From assembly GCA_041166745.1 (NCBI GenBank), contig JBEEGH010000021.1, positions 1 to 63,433 on the forward strand: a stretch of 63,433 nt of DNA. The letters are read 5' to 3'. Source of the DNA: DASUCS01 sp041166745 (GTDB lineage: Bacteria; Actinomycetota; Acidimicrobiia; Acidimicrobiales; JACDCH01). How positions within the stretch are numbered: the first letter of the stretch is position 1; every line of letters starts with the position of its first letter. The notes beneath the pieces are model-generated. The model was not told the origin of the DNA. It was given only the letters and a program-made list of their open reading frames with translations, and did not search any database. Shown here piece after piece: positions 58,017 through 63,433 of this stretch. The translations under genes were made by a program, and so were the position numbers.

Positions 58017-59255
58017 GTGACCGCCGTGCGACCACCGTCGGTCGATGCTCTCGCGAGGTCGATCGCCGATGTCGGGCTGCCACATCCTCTCCTGGTCGAC
58101 GCGGCGCGCGCCGCGATCGCCGCTGGCGATCCGGGTCGCGCCCGCGCCATCGCAGAAGGAACTCGTTCGGCGCTGCTCCAGCCTGTGATCAACGCCACCG
58201 GCGTCCTGCTGCACACGAACCTCGGCCGCGCGCCGCTCGGCGTCGACCAGCCCGCGACCTACACGAACCTCGAGCTCGACCTCGCGAGCGGCAAGCGAGG
58301 CTCGCGCCGCGACCGTGCCGGAGCACTTCTCGCCCGCGCATGTGGCGCCGACGCCGCGCTCGTCGTGAACAACGGAGCGAGCGCGGTGCTGCTCGCGCTC
58401 GCCGCGCTGGCCCGCGGGCGAGGTGTCGCCGTGTCGCGCGGCGAGCTCGTGGAGATCGGTGGCGGGTTCCGCATTCCCGAGGTGATGAGCGAATCGGGCG
58501 CGCGCCTCGTGGAGGTCGGTACCACGAACCGCACGCGTCCTGACGACTATGCGCGTGTCGCCGACGACGTGGCCCTGCTGCTCAAGGTGCACCAATCCAA
58601 CTACCGCATCACCGGCTTCACCGAAGACGCGTCGGTGGCCGACGTCGTCTCCGTCGGGCCACCCGTCGTCGTCGACCTCGGCTCGGGGTTGCTCGACACC
58701 GCATGCCCATGGCTGCCGGGAGGCCCGCCCGCGTGGCTGCGCGACGAGCCCGCGGCGCGCCAGACGCTCGAAACGGGCGCGGCGCTCGTCGTGTTCTCGG
58801 GCGACAAGTTGCTCGGCGGCCCGCAGGCGGGGGTGCTCGCGGGCCGAGCCGATCTGGTCGACGCGTGTGCTCGTCATCCGCTCTACCGCGCGCTGCGGCC
58901 CGGCGGACTCGTCCTGGCGGCGCTCGAGCAGGTGGCGTTGGCCTACCTCGAGCGCGACGGCGGCCGCATTCCCTTCTGGCGCATGGCCGCGGTTTCGGTC
59001 GGCGAGTTGCAGCAGCGCGCTGAGGCCCTCGGTCGCGGTGAGGTCGTCGAGTGCGCGTCCGTGACCGGGGGCGGAACGCTGCCGGGCGTCGAAATTCCGT
59101 CGATCGGTGTGGCCCTCCCCGGCGACGCGACGGCGGTCTTGCGGACGGCGACGCCCAAGCCGGTGATCGCCCGTGTCGACAACGACCGCACGATCCTCGA
59201 CCTGCGCACCGTCGATCCCTCCGACGACGCTCTGCTCAGGGCCGCGATCTCGTGA
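58017..59255 (+). CDS. selA: L-seryl-tRNA(Sec) selenium transferase
   Basis: PLP enzyme converting seryl-tRNA(Sec) to selenocysteinyl-tRNA(Sec) using selenophosphate. The 412-aa sequence has INATGVLLHTNLGRAPL, VNNGASAVLLAL, GELVEIGGGFRIPEVM, VGTTNRT, and FSGDKLLGGPQAG with the PLP Lys264. It is slightly shorter than E. coli SelA at the N-terminus. GTG at 58017 fits homology; an upstream extension is less likely. selB follows after 46 nt. Confidence 0.93.
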   Translation: MTAVRPPSVDALARSIADVGLPHPLLVDAARAAIAAGDPGRARAIAEGTRSALLQPVINATGVLLHTNLGRAPLGVDQPATYTNLELDLASGKRGSRRDRAGALLARACGADAALVVNNGASAVLLALAALARGRGVAVSRGELVEIGGGFRIPEVMSESGARLVEVGTTNRTRPDDYARVADDVALLLKVHQSNYRITGFTEDASVADVVSVGPPVVVDLGSGLLDTACPWLPGGPPAWLRDEPAARQTLETGAALVVFSGDKLLGGPQAGVLAGRADLVDACARHPLYRALRPGGLVLAALEQVALAYLERDGGRIPFWRMAAVSVGELQQRAEALGRGEVVECASVTGGGTLPGVEIPSIGVALPGDATAVLRTATPKPVIARVDNDRTILDLRTVDPSDDALLRAAIS

Positions 59256-59262
59256 GTCGGTC

Positions 59263-59284
59263 GTTGCCGAGCCTCGTCGGCAAC
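59263..59284 (+). promoter_or_regulatory. Hairpin in the selA-selB gap
   Basis: GTTGCCGA (59263-59270), loop GCCTCG, TCGGCAAC (59277-59284): a perfect 8-bp stem 7 nt after selA and 17 nt before the selB ATG. It could be an attenuator or a SECIS-like site for SelB autoregulation, as known upstream of E. coli selAB, or just a processing stem. No T-run. Confidence 0.4.
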
Positions 59285-59301
59285 CGTCGCTAGCGCGCAC
59301 G

Positions 59302-61029
59302 ATGCACGTTGTCGCCACCGCCGGGCACGTGGACCACGGGAAGTCGACGCTCGTCCTCGCGCTCACGAACATCGACCCCGACCGTTTCGTGGAAGAGAAG
59401 CGACGCGGGCTGACCATCGACCTCGGCTTCGCGTGGACGGTGCTCGCCTCGGGCCAAGGCGTCGCGTTCGTCGACGTGCCCGGGCATGTGCGCTTTCTCA
59501 AGAACATGCTCGCGGGTGTCGGCGCGGTGGATGCCTGCTTGTTCGTCGTCGCGGCGACCGAAGGCTGGAAGCCACAATCGGAGGAGCACCTGCGCATCCT
59601 CGAGTTGCTCGGCCTCGAGCACGGCGTGATCGCGCTCACCAAGACCGGCATCGTGGACGAGGATCACGCGGAGCTCGCGCGTCTCGACGTCGTCGACCAC
59701 GTCGCCGGCACGTTCCTCGACGGCGCGGAGATCGTCGGCGTCGATGCCCCGACGGGCGTCGGGCTCGGCGGCCTGCGCCTCGCGCTCGATCGCTTGCTCA
59801 CGGACACACCGACCGCCGCGGATCACGAGCGTCCTCGCTTGTGGGTCGACCGATCGTTCGCCGCCCCGGGTGCGGGCACGGTGGTCACGGGCACGCTCAC
59901 GGGCGGATCCATCTCCACGGGCGACGAGCTGATCGTTGCGAACGACGCCGGGGATCATTCGGTCCGCGTGCGAGGGCTGCAGTCACTCGGCCAGTCCCAC
60001 GACGTGCTGGGTCCGGGCAATCGCACCGCCGTCAACCTCGTCGGTGTGCACCATCACGCCGTTGCCCGCGGCGACGCGCTCGTTCGGCCGGGACAATGGC
60101 ACCGCACGCGCACCATCGACGCATCGTTGCGGGTGCTCGGCGCGCTCGACCATGAGGTGTCGCGCCGGGGCGCGTACGTCGCGTACATCGGAAGCGGCGA
60201 GCATCCGGTGCGCTTGCGGATCCTTGGGCCGGACGCGATCGCGCCTGGAGAGCGCGGGCTCGTCCGCCTCCATCTACCGGTGGCGCTGCCGCTCGTGCCG
60301 GGCGATCGCTACGTGCTGCGCGAGAGCGGGCGGTCCGAGACCGTTGGCGGCGGGGAGGTGCTCGACATCGCGCCGGCGTTGCGGGCATCGAAGGCGCAGC
60401 CGGACCGTTCGGTCGACCGCGTGATCGCCGAGCGCGGCTGGGTCGACACAGGCGAGCTCGAGCGCCTGACCGGCGAGCGCCGAGCACCGACCGTCGGTCG
60501 CTGGGTCGTCGACGCCGCCGCCCTGGCCGACACCGTGGAGCGATTGCAGACGATGGTGAACGCCGCCGGTCCGCTCGGGCTCGATGTGGCCGCGCTCGAC
60601 GAACGCGACCGTGCCGTGTTGGCGACACTCGACGCGGTCGTCGTCTCCGGTGGCCGAGCCGCGACGGCGGGAGGGGACGATCCGCTCGCCGGTCATCCTT
60701 TCGTCGCCGCGCTCGAGGCGGCGCCGTTCATGCCGCCGAGCGCGGGTGAGCTCGGCGTGGATCGAGCCGAGCTGCGTGAGCTCATGCGGCGTGGACTCGT
60801 CGTCGAGCAGGACGGCGTGTGGTTCGCACCGTCCGCCATCGACTCTGCCGCCGCAACCGTCGGCGCGCTGCTGCGCTCGCGACCCGAGGGCGTGACCGTC
60901 GCCGAGGTGCGCGAGGCGTTGGGCACGACCCGCAAATGGGCCGTTCCGCTGCTGACGATCCTCGACGCCCGCGGCATCACGAGACGCCGCGCCGACGTAC
61001 GAGTTGCCGGCCCCCGCCTCCCCCGGTGA
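59302..61029 (+). CDS. selB: Selenocysteine-specific elongation factor
   Basis: GTPase that delivers Sec-tRNA to UGA codons marked by a SECIS hairpin. The 575-aa sequence has the G1 loop GHVDHGKST (8-16), RRGLTIDLGFAW (G2), DVPGHVRF (G3), beta-barrel domains II-III (RSFAAPGAGTVVTGTLTGGS) and C-terminal winged helices for mRNA binding (VAEVREALGTTRKWAVPLLT near the end). The G4 element reads LTKTGIVDE where the Asp that reads guanine is usual. ATG at 59302. Confidence 0.92.
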   Translation: MHVVATAGHVDHGKSTLVLALTNIDPDRFVEEKRRGLTIDLGFAWTVLASGQGVAFVDVPGHVRFLKNMLAGVGAVDACLFVVAATEGWKPQSEEHLRILELLGLEHGVIALTKTGIVDEDHAELARLDVVDHVAGTFLDGAEIVGVDAPTGVGLGGLRLALDRLLTDTPTAADHERPRLWVDRSFAAPGAGTVVTGTLTGGSISTGDELIVANDAGDHSVRVRGLQSLGQSHDVLGPGNRTAVNLVGVHHHAVARGDALVRPGQWHRTRTIDASLRVLGALDHEVSRRGAYVAYIGSGEHPVRLRILGPDAIAPGERGLVRLHLPVALPLVPGDRYVLRESGRSETVGGGEVLDIAPALRASKAQPDRSVDRVIAERGWVDTGELERLTGERRAPTVGRWVVDAAALADTVERLQTMVNAAGPLGLDVAALDERDRAVLATLDAVVVSGGRAATAGGDDPLAGHPFVAALEAAPFMPPSAGELGVDRAELRELMRRGLVVEQDGVWFAPSAIDSAAATVGALLRSRPEGVTVAEVREALGTTRKWAVPLLTILDARGITRRRADVRVAGPRLPR

Positions 61030-61068
61030 CGAGCTGTGGCCGCCTCCGGCCAGCCGGAACGGACGGAG

Positions 61069-61332
61069 CTACAGGCCGCGGTGGGCGAGAAGCTGCTTGC
61101 GCTCCAACTCGTTGAGGCCGCCCCAGATGCCGTGGGGTTCACGGATCTTGACGGCGTAGTCGAGGCACGGCTGGCGAACCGGGCAGGACACGCAGATGGC
61201 CTTGGCCCGGCCTTCCCGCTCGACCTTCTCGTCCTTGCGCTCGAAATGAGACGGCGGAAAGAAGACGGCCGCCTGGGGCCCCCGACACGCCGCCTTCACC
61301 TGCCAGACGTCATCAATGCGAACTGCGCTCAC
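61069..61332 (-). CDS. WhiB-family Fe-S regulator
   Basis: Actinobacteria-specific 4Fe-4S transcription factor, 87 aa. The four Cys are C16, C47, C50 and C56 (AACRGP, ICVSCPVRQPC), followed by the GIWGG turn (68-72) and a basic tail. The paralogue is uncertain; WhiB4 in mycobacteria lies near a pair of ArsA-like ATPases, and such an ATPase gene begins 1.4 kb away. GTG at 61332 with GGGGGA upstream. Confidence 0.92.
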   Translation of the reverse strand: MSAVRIDDVWQVKAACRGPQAAVFFPPSHFERKDEKVEREGRAKAICVSCPVRQPCLDYAVKIREPHGIWGGLNELERKQLLAHRGL

Positions 61333-61425
61333 CGAAGCGTCCCCCTTTCGCAGGAGCGACCCTACAACCGGTTTTTTCCCGGTGACAAGGGTGAACTTTC
61401 GCGAGCGCGACGACGAAAGCGCAGG

Positions 61426-62691
61426 TCAGCCGTCCGATTGCGGCTTTCGCTCCCGGTAGTCCCGAGCGGCACCCACCAATGGCTCGACGTCGAGCACCAG
61501 GCCGGCGATGGCCGCCACCCGGACGGGATCGCCCACGGCGATGGGCGTGGCCCGGTTTGTGCGGGCCCGCCAGGGGGCGCCCCGGACGACGACGGTGCCT
61601 TCGGGGGCGATGGCCGTTCGGGCCTCACCCTCCTCGCCGATCATCCACTCACGGCCGATCGTCGGGGTGGAGAACCGGGCTCGGACCATCGCCGGCATCC
61701 CGGCGATCATGGCGATCGTCATGCCCGTCACGCCGGCCACGAGCGTGATCCACGACAGCGACACGCCGTCGTAGAGCAGCAACGACCCGACGGCGAACGA
61801 CACCGTGGCGATCCCGGTCCACACGCGGGGGACGCCGGTCTGGATGTCCACGGCGTAGCCGAACATGGCGAACACCAACAGCACGATGGCAAACGGCCTG
61901 GTGGGCAGCACCGCGAGCCCGAAGCAGCCGAGAAGGAACGCGAAGGCGCCGACGACTCCAGCCACGCCGACTCCCGCGGTGAACAGCTCGAAGATCAGCA
62001 GCGCCATGCCGATCACGAACAGCAGGTACGCCACCGGCGGACTGCCGACCGAGTGCAGCAGGCGGTCGACGAGCGACAGCTGCGCGAACCGCGTCTGGCC
62101 GGTCGGCTCGATACGCGTCTGCCCGTTCTGCTCGACCGCCCTGGTGGGCACGCTCGGGATGCTCACCACGAAGTCGCCGATCGTGGCCGCGCAACCCTCG
62201 GTCGAGCCTTGCGCCCGCTCGCACTTCGCCGAGATGTCGGTGCGTCCCAGCGAGAACGCCTCGTCTGCGCCGACACTGTGGGTACCGATGTCGAGCCGGC
62301 TTCCAGGGGCGAGGCCGCGGTACTTCGCGGCGATGACGAGGTCAGCGGCGCGACCGAGCGCGACGGCGCCGGAGGGTCCGACCCAGACCCCGACATCAAC
62401 GGACGCGTTCTGGATGCGGCTGACCAGCCGGTCGAGCTCGGCATCGGACACCACCGCTCCCGGACTGTCGAGCTGGATGATCAAGGCGCTCACGTGATCG
62501 GCCTCAGCAGACCCGATCGTGCGCTCGATGAAGTCGACCTCGATGGGATCGAGGTAGCCGTTGACCTGGATCACGCTGACGACGCTCGTGTCCGGGGCCG
62601 GCTGGGCGGACGCGGCAGCGCCGAGGCCGCCGCTGGCTGCCGCCGTCAGCAGAATGCCGAGAATGGCGGCACGCCTGGATAATCTGCGCAC
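61426..62691 (-). CDS. NfeD-family membrane protein with degenerate protease domain
   Basis: A 421-aa exported protein: signal (RRAAILGILLTAAASGG), an N-terminal ClpP-fold domain like NfeD/S49 proteases (VSVIQVNGYLDPIEVDFIER, LIIQLDSPGAVV), four TMs (about 225-330) and a C-terminal OB domain (IGEEGEARTAIAPEGTVVVRG). At the catalytic site it reads VGPSGAVALGRAADLVI, lacking the SAG with the nucleophile Ser of active members, so it may be proteolytically dead. Such proteins often pair with flotillin-like partners; none is adjacent. GTG at 62691. Confidence 0.82.
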   Translation of the reverse strand: MRRLSRRAAILGILLTAAASGGLGAAASAQPAPDTSVVSVIQVNGYLDPIEVDFIERTIGSAEADHVSALIIQLDSPGAVVSDAELDRLVSRIQNASVDVGVWVGPSGAVALGRAADLVIAAKYRGLAPGSRLDIGTHSVGADEAFSLGRTDISAKCERAQGSTEGCAATIGDFVVSIPSVPTRAVEQNGQTRIEPTGQTRFAQLSLVDRLLHSVGSPPVAYLLFVIGMALLIFELFTAGVGVAGVVGAFAFLLGCFGLAVLPTRPFAIVLLVFAMFGYAVDIQTGVPRVWTGIATVSFAVGSLLLYDGVSLSWITLVAGVTGMTIAMIAGMPAMVRARFSTPTIGREWMIGEEGEARTAIAPEGTVVVRGAPWRARTNRATPIAVGDPVRVAAIAGLVLDVEPLVGAARDYRERKPQSDG

Positions 62692-62712
62692 GCTCGCTCC
62701 GAAGGGTTGACC

Positions 62713-63433
62713 GTGGATCCAGCGCAGTTCTTCGCTGCATCCCGGCTCGTCATCGTGGCCGGGAAGGGCGGCGTGGGCAAAACCACCGTTACAGCGGCAT
62801 TGGCGCGCGCCGCCGCGCTCTCCGGGCTGTCGACCCTGATCGTGGAGGTGGAAGGCAAGTCGGGCCTGGCATCGCTGTTCGGGCGCGAGCCCCTTTCGTA
62901 CGAGGAGATCACTCTGTCGCCGGGCGGTGGACCCGAAGGCGCGGCCGACATCCGGGGCCGGACGCTGACACCCGACGACGCCCTGCTCGAATATCTCCGC
63001 GACCACGGGATGTCGAGGATCTCCCGCCGATTGGCCTCGACGGGGGCGCTCGACGTGGTCGCCACCGCCGCGCCGGGGATCAAGGACATCCTCATCCTCG
63101 GCAAGGTCAAGCAGCTCGAGCGAGCGAAGGCCGCCGACCTCATCGTCCTCGACGCCCCCGCCGCCGGTCACGCCATCACGTTCCTGCTCGCCGCCCGGGC
63201 GCTGCTCGACGCCGTGCGGGTCGGCCCGATCAACACCCAGGCGCGGGAGGTGCTCGATCTGCTCACCAACGCCGAGCGATGCCAGGTGATGCTCGTGACG
63301 CTGCCGGAGGAGACGCCGGTGAACGAGCTGGTCGAGACGGCATTCGCCCTCGAGGACCGGGTCGGTGTCAGCCTCGGTCCCGTCGTGGTCAACGGCCTGT
63401 ATCCGCCGGTCGAGGGGTTGGACGCCGATCCGG
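62713..63433 (+). CDS. ArsA/Get3-like ATPase, 3' end beyond window
   Basis: At least 240 aa of a P-loop ATPase of the anion-pump/tail-anchor type, running off the window. The deviant Walker A is GKGGVGKTT, LIVEVEGKSGLASLFG follows, then GIKDILILGKVKQLERA and the switch region LIVLDAPAAGHAITFL. It resembles the mycobacterial ATPase pair next to whiB4 (Rv3679/Rv3680), which suggests a second ATPase gene just outside. GTG at 62713, 21 bp from the divergent NfeD gene. Confidence 0.85.
   Translation, partial: MDPAQFFAASRLVIVAGKGGVGKTTVTAALARAAALSGLSTLIVEVEGKSGLASLFGREPLSYEEITLSPGGGPEGAADIRGRTLTPDDALLEYLRDHGMSRISRRLASTGALDVVATAAPGIKDILILGKVKQLERAKAADLIVLDAPAAGHAITFLLAARALLDAVRVGPINTQAREVLDLLTNAERCQVMLVTLPEETPVNELVETAFALEDRVGVSLGPVVVNGLYPPVEGLDADP

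Noticed and set aside
59256..59301. tRNA-Sec between selA and selB
   Set aside because: The gap is 46 nt, too short for the roughly 95-nt selC; only a simple stem is present.
57648..59651. A 667-codon minus-strand open frame opposite clpP, selA and selB
   Set aside because: It spans three well-supported plus-strand genes and shows no recognisable domain.
1..63433. CRISPR arrays, insertion sequences, prophage or integrase genes
   Set aside because: No repeated spacer-like units, transposase or integrase motifs were seen in any frame.

Overview
The window is a high-GC, gene-dense chromosomal segment with no rRNA, tRNA, CRISPR array, insertion sequence or phage gene that I can see. The gene set points to an actinobacterium: a WhiB regulator, GlnE, an atypical OmpR-type regulator resembling GlnR, a eukaryote-type glutamine synthetase (GSII) beside two GSI genes, a protein O-mannosyltransferase, DUF2510 proteins and frequent GTG/TTG starts. 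The gene content would fit the class Acidimicrobiia, but that placement is an inference. Many first-in-operon genes have a TAnnnT -10 hexamer 6-8 nt before the start codon, which suggests widespread leaderless transcription.

Layout. 24-2273 (minus): two translationally coupled ferritin-like proteins and a HAD phosphatase. 2222-8802: a divergent branched-chain amino-acid-type ABC importer, with the binding protein on the minus strand and, on the plus strand, a single 1263-aa polypeptide that fuses both permeases and both ATPases, followed by a coupled membrane-anchored protein. A perfect 48-bp palindrome separates this from nadE (minus) and glnE (plus), which diverge from a 19-bp gap. 13174-19278: accessory metabolic genes (GNAT protein, secreted helical protein, methyltransferase, amidohydrolase, DUF445 protein, Hsp20 pair, SCO6745-like protein). 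19336-23659 (minus): a five-gene operon with a response regulator, a histidine kinase, two membrane proteins and a cupredoxin-like lipoprotein. 23772-28385 (plus): lipoprotein, two different ABC ATPases and one large FtsX-type permease.

29282-34013 is a nitrogen-assimilation island: glnA1 with an adenylylation-type tyrosine, GSII, an alpha-type GSI (glnA2-like) and a glnR-like regulator overlapping it by 1 nt. glnE, 16 kb upstream, would adenylylate GlnA1. A possible structured RNA lies between glnR and cspA. 34655-41310: small membrane protein, RidA, a very compact 2Fe-2S/molybdopterin-hydroxylase-like fusion, a Tat-exported thioredoxin-like lipoprotein, a coiled-coil membrane protein, and an Fe-S group (IscA-type carrier, Cys-containing regulator, Mrp ATPase).

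41311-44179 holds the most unusual pair: an Hsp70 ATPase domain joined to DUF2510, one membrane segment and an ectodomain, next to a smaller DUF2510-TM-ectodomain protein with no Hsp70. Then follow a lipoprotein plus O-mannosyltransferase, a second FtsX/ATPase pair, an orphan PAS histidine kinase with an N-terminal helix-turn-helix-like segment, a coupled FxsA-NUDIX-metallo-beta-lactamase operon, a trypsin-fold protein with a lost catalytic triad, a class A penicillin-binding protein, an ArsR/SRPBCC operon sharing an inverted-repeat control region with clpP, selA-selB, WhiB, an NfeD-type protein and the start of an ArsA/Get3-like ATPase that runs off the end.

All functions are read from motifs and family resemblance; no database search was possible.
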